A stretch of DNA of 8,233 nt from Elusimicrobia bacterium RIFCSPLOWO2_01_FULL_64_13 (GTDB lineage Bacteria; Elusimicrobiota; Elusimicrobia; 2-02-FULL-39-32). Below are positions 1 to 5,122 of the stretch, piece after piece (positions within the stretch are counted from its first letter, which is position 1; every line of letters begins with the position of its first letter). The stretch covers positions 21,111-29,343 of the forward strand of contig MGUT01000071.1 in the NCBI GenBank assembly GCA_001800095.1. Direction: 5' to 3'. Position numbers and translations under genes: made by a program. Under the pieces are notes generated by a model. That model made no database searches and had not been told where the DNA came from. It was given only the letters and a program-made list of their open reading frames with translations.

Positions 1-585
1 GTATTCGTCGGTCCTCTTGTTGGAATAGGGGGAGAGGAACTCGTTCAGGAGGTAGCCGTGCGCGGCGTGGATCTCGATGACCTCGGCCCCCGCCTGGGCG
101 GCCCGCGCGCCCGCCCGGATGAAATCGTCCCTGACTTGCCGGACGTCTTCGAGGGTCATCTCGACGACCCGGTAGTCCTTGTCGAATTTCGACATGAGGG
201 GGCAGGGGATGGCGCTCGGCGCCGGCAGGGGGCCGCCCGTCGCGGCGGTCGAGGCCTGGCGGCCGTAATGGATGAGCTGGATGCCGGGAACGCAGCCTCT
301 TTTTTTGATCTCCGAGAAAAGATGGGCCAGCCCGGGGACCTGTTCGTCCTTGTCGACGCGCATCACCCGGTCGAACGCGAGGCTGTCGGCCGAGACCACG
401 GCGGTGCCCGTGACGATCAGGCCGCATCCGCCTTCAGCCACCCGGCAGTAGAAGTCCCGGAGCTTTTCGGACACGGTCCCATCGGGGTTGGCGTAGTTCA
501 TTTGCACGGCGGGGAACACGACGCGGTTGGGGACCCTCACGCTTCCGATCCAGCCCTCGCTTAGGACGGACGGGAAGGCGCTCAC
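1..585 (-). CDS. Old Yellow Enzyme-family NADH:flavin oxidoreductase, 3' part outside window
   Basis: The 195 residues seen are the first half of a TIM-barrel flavoprotein of the Old Yellow Enzyme / 2,4-dienoyl-CoA reductase family, which uses FMN and NAD(P)H to reduce activated double bonds. Visible landmarks are RVPNRVVFPAVQ near residues 17-28, the FMN-barrel strand QLIHYGRQAS at 103-112, and EIHAAHGYLLNEFLSPYSNK at 171-190, where the HxxH pair (His173, His176) is the usual substrate-binding motif. The frame stays open to the window edge, so it is cut, not broken. I chose the GTG at 585-583 because it overlaps the regulator's TGA as GTGA and has a G-rich Shine-Dalgarno-like run just upstream. 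The real protein may be a short (about 350 aa) or long (about 650 aa, with Fe-S and FAD domains) member; this cannot be decided here. Substrate unknown. The overlap implies co-transcription and translational coupling with the upstream regulator. Confidence 0.9.
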   Translation of the reverse strand, partial: MSAFPSVLSEGWIGSVRVPNRVVFPAVQMNYANPDGTVSEKLRDFYCRVAEGGCGLIVTGTAVVSADSLAFDRVMRVDKDEQVPGLAHLFSEIKKRGCVPGIQLIHYGRQASTAATGGPLPAPSAIPCPLMSKFDKDYRVVEMTLEDVRQVRDDFIRAGARAAQAGAEVIEIHAAHGYLLNEFLSPYSNKRTDEY

Positions 586-1163
586 GATCCCCCCAGCACG
601 CGGACGAAATTCTCCTTGAATTCCTGCACGGTGAATGGTTTCGCCAAAAAATAGTCCGCTCCCGCCTTGAGGGACCGGCTCTCGAACTCGGCCGGATCCT
701 GGCCCGAGATCGCCAGGATCTTCATGCCTTTCAGCCGGGGATCGGACCGGATCATCCGGCAGACCTTGAGGCCGTCGATGCCGGGGAGCTTCAGGTCCAG
801 GACCACCACGTCGGGGACCAGCTGGGCCGCCTTGCTTCCCGCCTCGAATCCGTCCAGGGCCTCGTGGACCTCGATCTTGGGGTCGATTTTCGCCAGGGTC
901 CGCCGGATCACCCGGAGGACCTGCGGCTCATCGTCCACGACCAATACCTGCGTGGGGCGGGCCGGCCTCATCTCGTCCGGGATGGGGAGCTTTCTTTCCC
1001 TAAGGAACGCCAGGAGATCCGCCTGCCTGACCCGGCGGTGCCCGCCCAGGGTGGCGAACGAGGGAAGGTGGCCCCCCTCGATCCAGCGGATGATGGTGGT
1101 GGGGCTGACCTGGCAGATCCGAGCGGCGGCATGGGTGCCAAAGGAGCGTTCGCGCTTGTTCAT
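582..1163 (-). CDS. Response regulator with N-terminal MerR/excisionase-type HTH and C-terminal receiver domain
   Basis: A 193-residue protein in two parts. Residues 7-55 form a MerR/BldC/excisionase-like helix-turn-helix, with HAAARICQVSPTTIIRWIEG followed by the signature GGHRRV at 40-45. Residues 71-190 form a CheY-like receiver domain: acidic pair Asp77/Asp78 (VVDDEP), phosphoacceptor Asp123 (VLDLKLPG), switch Ser153 (AISGQ) and Lys175 (AKPF), all in the expected order. DNA-binding domain first and receiver second is the reverse of the OmpR/NarL layout. The frame is open to an ATG at 1295, but the extra 44 residues are low-complexity and read through the promoter and 9-bp repeats, so I take the ATG at 1163. 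No good Shine-Dalgarno precedes it; the predicted transcript start is only about 10 bases upstream. The partner histidine kinase is not in the window. The gene overlaps the following oxidoreductase by four bases, so that enzyme may be in its regulon. Confidence 0.9.
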   Translation of the reverse strand: MNKRERSFGTHAAARICQVSPTTIIRWIEGGHLPSFATLGGHRRVRQADLLAFLRERKLPIPDEMRPARPTQVLVVDDEPQVLRVIRRTLAKIDPKIEVHEALDGFEAGSKAAQLVPDVVVLDLKLPGIDGLKVCRMIRSDPRLKGMKILAISGQDPAEFESRSLKAGADYFLAKPFTVQEFKENFVRVLGGS

Positions 1164-1170
1164 GGGATTA

Positions 1171-1197
1171 GGTATGTTAGGTATAACAGGTATAGCA
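1171..1197. repeat. Three tandem 9-bp direct repeats, likely operator
   Basis: On the plus strand the copies are GGTATGTTA, GGTATAACA and GGTATAGCA, back to back, with a weaker fourth unit at 1198-1206 (GGTTTTGTC). They cover the -10 box and spacer of the regulator's promoter. MerR-like proteins of the BldC/excisionase type are known to bind direct repeats as head-to-tail filaments, so autoregulation by the adjacent protein is a reasonable inference, not shown. Confidence 0.6.
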
Positions 1198-1208
1198 GGT
1201 TTTGTCAA
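1180..1208 (-). promoter_or_regulatory. Sigma70-type promoter of the HTH-receiver gene
   Basis: On the minus strand a perfect -35 TTGACA (1208-1203) is followed after 17 bases by TATACC (1185-1180). Transcription should start near 1173, leaving a leader of about 10 bases before the ATG at 1163. The -10 box lies inside the middle copy of the 9-bp direct repeats, so a protein bound there would compete with RNA polymerase. Seen from sequence match only. Confidence 0.65.
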
Positions 1209-1262
1209 GGGGGGAAATAAATTGCTTCGGAGAGGGAGGAAGTGGTAAAATAATGCGTCACT

Positions 1263-1330
1263 GCCGGGGCGCTTGGGGCCATTTTGCCGGGGCACTCGGT
1301 GCCCTTATTATTGAAGATATCGTAATTTTT
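1263..1330 (+). repeat. Two degenerate copies of the GCCGGGGC hairpin repeat
   Basis: Two fragments of the same repeat family as the full copies downstream. The first, 1263-1285, keeps only the GCCGGGGCGC start. The second, 1286-1330, keeps the start, has lost the central arm, and ends in a recognisable tail (GAAGATATCGTAAT). The second still forms a tight hairpin: GGGCAC (1290-1295), loop TCG, GTGCCC (1299-1304), followed by TTATTATT, so it could act as a weak terminator for rightward transcripts. No gene is supported between 1164 and 1504; this stretch holds the regulator's promoter and the repeats. Confidence 0.65.
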
Positions 1331-1406
1331 GCCGGGGCACTTGTTACCCTTATTCCTTTTTTTATAAGGAGCAAGTACCCTACGGCGAATTCTTAAGATC
1401 GTTAAT
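1331..1406 (+). repeat. Hairpin repeat, copy A
   Basis: Full-length unit of a 76-bp repeat that aligns without gaps to copy B 87 bp downstream. It starts GCCGGGGC and ends in the conserved tail ATTCTTAAGATCGTTAAT. Within it, three short arms pair in nested order: GCCG (1331-1334) with CGGC (1383-1386), ACTTG (1339-1343) with CAAGT (1372-1376), and CCTTAT (1348-1353) with ATAAGG (1364-1369), around a T-rich loop. Confidence 0.8.
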
Positions 1407-1417
1407 ACTGTTTTGAT

Positions 1418-1493
1418 GCCGGGGCGCCTGTTACCCTTATTCCTACTTTTTTAAGGAGCAGGCACCCATCGGCGGATTCTTAATATCGTTAAT
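1418..1493 (+). repeat. Hairpin repeat, copy B
   Basis: Second full-length unit in the same orientation as copy A. Nested arms are GCCG (1418-1421) with CGGC (1470-1473), GCCTG (1426-1430) with CAGGC (1459-1463), and CCTTA (1435-1439) with TAAGG (1452-1456). The middle arm differs from copy A at two base pairs, and both changes are compensated on the other side. The unit ends 11 bp before the tRNA. Confidence 0.8.
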
Positions 1494-1504
1494 GTAATGA
1501 TGCC

Positions 1505-1579
1505 GCCGGGGTAGCTCAGTCTGGTTAGAGCAATCGCTTCATAAGCGAGAGGTCGAGAGTTCAATTCTCTCCCCCGGCA
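1505..1579 (+). tRNA. tRNA-Met (anticodon CAU)
   Basis: A 75-base cloverleaf. The acceptor stem GCCGGGG (1505-1511) pairs fully with CCCCGGC (1572-1578), followed by discriminator A1579. The D arm is GCTC/GAGC, the anticodon loop TTCATAA carries CAT at 1540-1542, the variable loop is AGGTC, and the T arm is GAGAG-TTCAATT-CTCTC. No 3' CCA is encoded. The first anticodon-stem pair (A1533 with G1549) is mismatched; the other four pair. It is not the initiator: position 1-72 is paired and the anticodon stem lacks the GGG/CCC signature. Elongator Met is the best call; a CAU tRNA-Ile with modified C34 cannot be excluded by eye. It is flanked by members of the hairpin repeat family on both sides. 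Confidence 0.93.
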
Positions 1580-1590
1580 AATCCTTATAT

Positions 1591-1664
1591 GAACGATCTT
1601 AAGAATTGCCGGGTTGTACCGATTCCTTAAAAAAGTAGGAATAAGGGCAATCGGTGCCCCCGGC
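1591..1664 (-). repeat. Hairpin repeat, copy D (inverted relative to A and B)
   Basis: Same family as copies A and B but in the opposite orientation, on the other side of the tRNA. The tail reads AACGATCTTAAGAATT on the plus strand. Arms: GCCGGG (1608-1613) with CCCGGC (1659-1664), ACCGATT (1618-1624) with AATCGGT (1649-1655), and CCTTA (1625-1629) with TAAGG (1642-1646). The middle arm has a sequence quite different from A and B but is again fully self-complementary. Confidence 0.8.
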
Positions 1665-1673
1665 ATATGCCGG
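1660..1673. repeat. 14-bp perfect palindrome joining copies D and E
   Basis: CCGGCATATGCCGG is its own reverse complement. It lies at the boundary of two inverted repeat units and includes the CCGGC end of copy D. Confidence 0.6.
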
Positions 1674-1675
1674 AG

Positions 1676-1723
1676 AACGATCTTAAGAATTGCCGGGTTG
1701 TGCTCTGTTTCGGTGCCCCCGGC
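1676..1723 (-). repeat. Hairpin repeat, copy E, shortened
   Basis: Shares 27 identical bases with copy D at its tail end (the AACGATCTTAAGAATT stretch and the following GCCGGGTTGT), then loses the central arm and rejoins at CGGTGCCCCCGGC. Outer arms GCCGGG (1692-1697) and CCCGGC (1718-1723) remain. It ends 10 bp from the stop of the antitoxin gene, so its hairpin would sit in the 3' untranslated region of the toxin-antitoxin mRNA. Confidence 0.7.
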
Positions 1724-1733
1724 ACATCCCTTA

Positions 1734-2342
1734 CTAAAGAAGGCCGGTTTTCTCCAGATACCTGGTGAGAGGCGGGTATTCAAACCTCTTCGCATACTCT
1801 TTCAGTTTACCTGGGTTAAGTTCCCATTTCTTTGAACGCTTATGGACCATTTGAATAGGCGACCTCGGCACCAACGAGAGATAAGCCAGATCTAAAAAGG
1901 CCTTCTCCGGGTCGGCTATAGGGTATGAGCCAGAGCTCAACTGTTTGACCTCGTAACCCCAAATGAGGCGTTTGTTGAGGTGATGGATATGAAAAGTTCC
2001 AATCGGCGTGGAAACATTCCTAGGTATATGAGTCGAAACCGCATAGATAATATGCGGGATTTCTGCGATGATTCCATAATCAGCAAGCGCGCTGTGTAGA
2101 GACATATAGGCAGGCCAGGGGGCAGTTAGATATGGGACCGCTTCAAAGGGATTGATATTATCCATTAACTTATTAACCCAAACTCCCCTCTTGATCCGTA
2201 CCAGCATTCCCTGTTTTGCAAGTCTGTATAAGCTCTGTGTTACCGCGGTTTGAGTCATATTGGTTAAAGAAATCACATCTCCAGTTGTGAAGATTCTTAG
2301 TTTATGAGTTTCTAAGAGCTTTAGAAGTTCAGTCGCAGACAT
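1734..2342 (-). CDS. abiEi: AbiEi-family antitoxin with N-terminal winged helix-turn-helix
   Basis: A 202-residue protein resembling AbiEi antitoxins of type IV AbiE systems. Residues 1-56 look like a winged helix (DVISLTNMTQTAVTQSLYRLAKQGMLVRIKRGVWV contains the recognition helix and wing). The C-terminal part has family features: SLHSALADYG at 81-90 and IADPEKAFLDLAYLS at 142-156. In characterised AbiE systems this protein represses its own promoter and counteracts the nucleotidyltransferase toxin. The ATG (2342-2340) directly follows the toxin's TAA with no base between; a GGAG lies 12 bases upstream inside the toxin gene. The gene is distinctly AT-richer than genes outside the islet. It lies second in the operon, whereas the antitoxin comes first in the classical abiE locus. 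The likely operator is the palindrome at 3119-3160. Confidence 0.85.
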   Translation of the reverse strand: MSATELLKLLETHKLRIFTTGDVISLTNMTQTAVTQSLYRLAKQGMLVRIKRGVWVNKLMDNINPFEAVPYLTAPWPAYMSLHSALADYGIIAEIPHIIYAVSTHIPRNVSTPIGTFHIHHLNKRLIWGYEVKQLSSGSYPIADPEKAFLDLAYLSLVPRSPIQMVHKRSKKWELNPGKLKEYAKRFEYPPLTRYLEKTGLL

Positions 2343-3110
2343 TTAGCCCATCAACTCCAATAAATAATCTTCCACTCGCCTTTTTAAGTCATCAAAAGCG
2401 GCAGGATTAGAGTACATTGCTTCCAAAGATTCAGAGAGATAAGGTAGAACTTGTTCCTTGAAATCCTTATATTGGAATTTCCCCACCTTGTCAGCAGCTT
2501 TTTCCACCTCTTCCTTTTTTACCGACTTTCTGATGATATCGGACTTGGAAAGGGTTGAAGAAAAAAGATGGTCAAGATCAAACAGGTCACGAACCGCATG
2601 ACGTTGCAACGCAGCTAACGCTTGGATCTTTTGAATGCACATGTGGTTGGAATCATAAAAACGAGCGGCAAATGGATGCATTTTATAGCACCTCAACAAC
2701 TCTTGATCGGGAATACCTGTGGTATAGGGTATATGGTTGTTGCGCCGTGAGAATTCAACTTTTGTCGGTAATGGCGATGCTTGCTGTGAATGCAGCGTAA
2801 ATTTCCACCTTTGCGTCGTTTCAGTTTGCTTGGGTTTTCGAGTCTCGATTTGTGTAATACCCCTTGATATGAGAGACCCCTTGAAGGATTGGCTTTCAAT
2901 GATCGAGTCTATTGCGTCTTCAAGTGTCTTCCGACGCACTTGTGACGAGATATCAATATCCGTGTCTTCCGATAGCCGCTGTGACCTGTGAAAGAAACGA
3001 AGGCATATTCCTCCCTTGACTGCATAGGGCCTGCTAACAAGACGAAGACTTATGTAATATAGGAGTGTTAGATGGAATCTCTCGCGTAGTTCAAATGATA
3101 AATTAGGCAT
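2343..3110 (-). CDS. abiEii: AbiEii-family nucleotidyltransferase toxin
   Basis: A 255-residue protein of the nucleotidyltransferase AbiEii/AbiGii family. Visible motifs are KGGICLRFF (32-40) followed by RLSEDTDIDI (45-54), the polymerase-beta-like metal-binding signature; KVEFSRR (117-123), the second conserved motif; and K161 with ALAALQR then RDLFDLDHLF (174-183), the conserved C-terminal motif. All motifs look intact, so the toxin is probably active. Family members modify nucleotides or tRNA ends and stop growth, and some abort phage infection; the target here is unknown. The ATG at 3110 is the first codon of the frame compatible with the promoter just upstream; the predicted transcript starts only a few bases before it, so translation would be leaderless or nearly so. 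AT-rich composition unlike the flanking genes suggests horizontal acquisition. Confidence 0.88.
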   Translation of the reverse strand: MPNLSFELRERFHLTLLYYISLRLVSRPYAVKGGICLRFFHRSQRLSEDTDIDISSQVRRKTLEDAIDSIIESQSFKGSLISRGITQIETRKPKQTETTQRWKFTLHSQQASPLPTKVEFSRRNNHIPYTTGIPDQELLRCYKMHPFAARFYDSNHMCIQKIQALAALQRHAVRDLFDLDHLFSSTLSKSDIIRKSVKKEEVEKAADKVGKFQYKDFKEQVLPYLSESLEAMYSNPAAFDDLKRRVEDYLLELMG

Positions 3111-3118
3111 ATATAGTG

Positions 3119-3147
3119 ATATTATATGTAATTGACATATATGTCAA
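3119..3147 (-). promoter_or_regulatory. Promoter of the toxin-antitoxin operon (leftward)
   Basis: Minus strand: TTGACA (3147-3142), 17-base spacer, TAATAT (3124-3119). This is a near-consensus sigma70 promoter. Initiation should fall around 3112, two or three bases before the toxin ATG at 3110. Confidence 0.75.
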
Positions 3148-3160
3148 TTACTAATAATAT
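3132..3160 (+). promoter_or_regulatory. Mirror-image rightward promoter
   Basis: Plus strand: TTGACA (3132-3137), 17-base spacer, TAATAT (3155-3160). It has the same boxes and spacing as the leftward promoter because both lie in one palindrome. Initiation near 3167 would give a transcript that passes a hairpin at 3177-3206 and reaches the methyltransferase gene after about 170 bases. Whether it drives that operon is inference. Confidence 0.6.
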
Positions 3161-3176
3161 AAATTATTTTTAACTT

Positions 3177-3206
3177 GCGCTCGGCTGTATAAAACAGCCG
3201 AGGCGC
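3177..3206. other. GC-rich stem-loop in the leader of the rightward operon
   Basis: CTCGGCTGT (3180-3188), loop ATAAA, ACAGCCGAG (3194-3202) pair perfectly over nine bases. GCG (3177-3179) and CGC (3204-3206) extend the stem past one bulged base. No run of T follows on either strand, so it is not a standard intrinsic terminator. It also marks the change from AT-rich islet to GC-rich DNA. The rest of 3207-3338 shows no gene. Confidence 0.6.
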
Positions 3207-3338
3207 GGCCGGTTGAAGCCAGGGGGGGCATTTGGTATCATATTCACCCCCGTTAATTCGTGTGTCAGCTTGAGTCAAAATGGCCGAATCGACTCTTTTC
3301 AGGGGTGTCGGGAGTAGTTGGGAGGCGGGGACCGCTTT

Positions 3339-4235
3339 ATGCGAATCATCTCATTCTTCAGGAATATCGCCGCGTACATCTTTAAAAATTCACTCCGTCT
3401 GGCGCGCGGCAGGAAACTCGGCGCGAAGTTCCCGTTCCTGTGGAGGATCTATAGGTTCTGCCAATTGCATCTGATGAAAGGCGTCGCCTTGTGTGAGGTC
3501 GATGGGCGCAAGATGTACGTCAACCTCGATAACCGCAGCGTCGACGTCCAGTTGTTCCTCGCGGGGTTTTATGAGGATGAACAGACCGAGGTCGATCTGC
3601 TGAAATCGATCCTGGGCGAGGGGATGACGTTCGTGGATGTCGGCGCGCATATCGGCTATTACGCGCTCCTCGCCTCAAAGATCGTCGGCCCAAGCGGAAG
3701 AGTCATCGCGTTCGAGCCGGACCCGGATAATTTCAAACTGATGTCGGACAGCATACGGATCAACCGGTACGCGAACGTCGAGGCCGTGCAAAAGGCCGTT
3801 TCCAGCAAGTCGGGGAAAGCCAAGCTTTACCTCTGCGACAACAGCAGCGGCGACAGGAGGATCTTCGAGTCGAACGACGGCAGGACCGCCATCGAAGTGG
3901 AAACGACGGCCCTGGACGATTTTTTCAAAGGCCGGGATTCAAAGGTCGACGTCCTGAAGATGGACATCGAGGGCGCGGAAGTCGCCGCTCTTCAGGGGAT
4001 GAGGGGCCTGTTGGAGCGGAATCCGGACGTGAAGGTCATCACCGAATTCTACCCGAGCGCGATAACGACGTTCGGTTTTTCCCCGAGGGGATACCTGGAA
4101 GAGTTCGTAAAGATGGGCTACAAAATATACAACATCAACGAAACGTCCCGGCAGGTGGAGCCCGTCGGTCTCGACGAGGCGATGACGATCAAAGGCAAGA
4201 TGATCGTGGCGTGCAATTTCTTTTTGAAAAAATAG
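3339..4235 (+). CDS. FkbM-family SAM-dependent methyltransferase
   Basis: A 298-residue protein with the FkbM methyltransferase fold: SAM-binding motif I FVDVGAHIGYYALLASKIV (98-116), acidic ribose-binding strand VIAFEPDPDNF (122-132), and the family signature LKMDIEGAE (206-214). These enzymes methylate hydroxyl groups on sugars, polyketides or other metabolites; the substrate here cannot be told. The N-terminal 45 residues are basic and hydrophobic but show no clear signal peptide. I chose the ATG at 3339, preceded by GGAGG and GGGG runs; a TTG at 3318 in the same frame would add seven residues (LGGGDRF) and is possible. It is followed after 18 bases by mqnD on the same strand, suggesting one transcript, though no menaquinone-related role is implied by the family. 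Confidence 0.9.
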   Translation: MRIISFFRNIAAYIFKNSLRLARGRKLGAKFPFLWRIYRFCQLHLMKGVALCEVDGRKMYVNLDNRSVDVQLFLAGFYEDEQTEVDLLKSILGEGMTFVDVGAHIGYYALLASKIVGPSGRVIAFEPDPDNFKLMSDSIRINRYANVEAVQKAVSSKSGKAKLYLCDNSSGDRRIFESNDGRTAIEVETTALDDFFKGRDSKVDVLKMDIEGAEVAALQGMRGLLERNPDVKVITEFYPSAITTFGFSPRGYLEEFVKMGYKIYNINETSRQVEPVGLDEAMTIKGKMIVACNFFLKK

Positions 4236-4253
4236 GACCAGGGCATCGGGAAC

Positions 4254-5114
4254 ATGGAAAGAGAGACCGTCAAAGACGAGGCCGCCCCCGTCCTTCATTT
4301 CGGGCATAGCCCCGACGCGGACGACGCCTTCATGTTCTGCGCCCTCGCCTCGGGCCGCGTCCGCGTCCCCGGCGCCAGGATCGAGCACGTCATCGACGAC
4401 ATCCAGTCCCTCAACCGCCGCGCGCTTTCCGCCGAACTGCCCGTCACGGCCGTTTCCGCCGCGGTCTATCCCCGGATCGCCAAGGATTACTGGGTCCTGT
4501 CCTCGGGAGCGAGCGTCGGACGCGGCTACGGCCCCATCGTCGTCGCTCCCCGGGCAATGACCCGGCGGGAGCTTTCGGGCAGGCGGATCGCGGTGCCGGG
4601 CCCGGAGACCACCGCGTATCTGCTTTTAAGGATATATCTCGAGGACTTCGTTCCGGTCCAGATGAACTTTCAGGAGATCCTGCCGGCCGTCCGGAGCGGC
4701 CAAGCGGAGGCGGGTCTCATCATCCATGAGGGCCAGCTCAATTTCGCTTCCGCGGGGGCCGTGAAATGCCTGGACCTGGGCTCCCTCTGGTCGGAAGAGA
4801 CCGGTCTGCCCATCCCTCTCGGCCTGGACGTGGCCAGGAAAGACCTGGGCATGGACCGGGCGGGCGAGATCAGCCGGGCGCTCAAAGCCAGCGTGGCCTG
4901 GGCCCGCGCCCACGAGGACGAGGCCATCGATTACGCCCTGCGCTACGCGCGCGGGACCGACCGGGAGACCGCCAGGCGCTTCGTGAGGATGTACGTGAAC
5001 GAGGACACGCTGGACCTGGGGGACGATGGGCTGCGGGCGCTGGAAGAACTTTTCGCCAGGGGATCCGCGCGCGGCCTCTGCGGCTCTCCCGGCCGCATCC
5101 AATTGGTGTCATAG
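4254..5114 (+). CDS. mqnD: 1,4-dihydroxy-6-naphthoate synthase (MqnD)
   Basis: A 286-residue protein with a periplasmic-binding-protein-like fold of the MqnA/MqnD family. MqnD converts cyclic dehypoxanthinyl futalosine to 1,4-dihydroxy-6-naphthoate in the futalosine route to menaquinone. Support comes from the N-terminal GHSPDADDAFMF (17-28), GASVGRGYGPIVV (85-97), and IHEGQLNF (157-164), where His158 corresponds to the catalytic histidine of known MqnD, followed by GLPIPLGLDV (184-193). MqnA shares the fold but lacks this histidine motif, so MqnD is preferred. The ATG at 4254 is preceded by a weak GGGA. A good Shine-Dalgarno for the next gene lies right after its TAG. The partner enzyme MqnC is encoded 0.5 kb away on the other strand. 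Confidence 0.88.
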   Translation: MERETVKDEAAPVLHFGHSPDADDAFMFCALASGRVRVPGARIEHVIDDIQSLNRRALSAELPVTAVSAAVYPRIAKDYWVLSSGASVGRGYGPIVVAPRAMTRRELSGRRIAVPGPETTAYLLLRIYLEDFVPVQMNFQEILPAVRSGQAEAGLIIHEGQLNFASAGAVKCLDLGSLWSEETGLPIPLGLDVARKDLGMDRAGEISRALKASVAWARAHEDEAIDYALRYARGTDRETARRFVRMYVNEDTLDLGDDGLRALEELFARGSARGLCGSPGRIQLVS

Positions 5115-5122
5115 GGGGGAAC

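Larger units (their letters stand above)
3119..3160. promoter_or_regulatory. 42-bp near-perfect palindrome, probable AbiEi operator
   Basis: Centred at 3139.5. The inner 24 bp (3128-3151) are perfectly self-complementary, with half-site GTAATTGACATA and its mirror; after two mismatched positions on each side the symmetry resumes for seven more base pairs on each flank. It contains both -35 boxes and reaches both -10 boxes. AbiEi proteins are known to repress by binding inverted repeats at their promoter, so this is the natural operator candidate. Confidence 0.75.

Noticed and set aside
1331..1493. Integron attC sites
   Set aside because: Conserved ends with a variable paired middle recall attC, but the canonical core sites are not clearly present, no cassettes lie between the units, and no integrase gene is seen.
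1263..1723. CRISPR array
   Set aside because: Units are few, long, self-complementary throughout and in both orientations, with no constant repeat alternating with unique spacers; no cas genes nearby.
1451..1795. 114-codon minus-strand open frame across the tRNA and repeats
   Set aside because: It is the familiar spurious reading antisense to a tRNA gene (segment resembling ELNSRPLAYEAIALTRLSYPG) plus translated repeat units; it has no domain and overlaps the antitoxin's 3' end.
3272..3300. GAGTC/GACTC inverted repeat followed by TTTTC, as a possible terminator
   Set aside because: Only five base pairs around a long loop, with an interrupted T-run; too weak to call.
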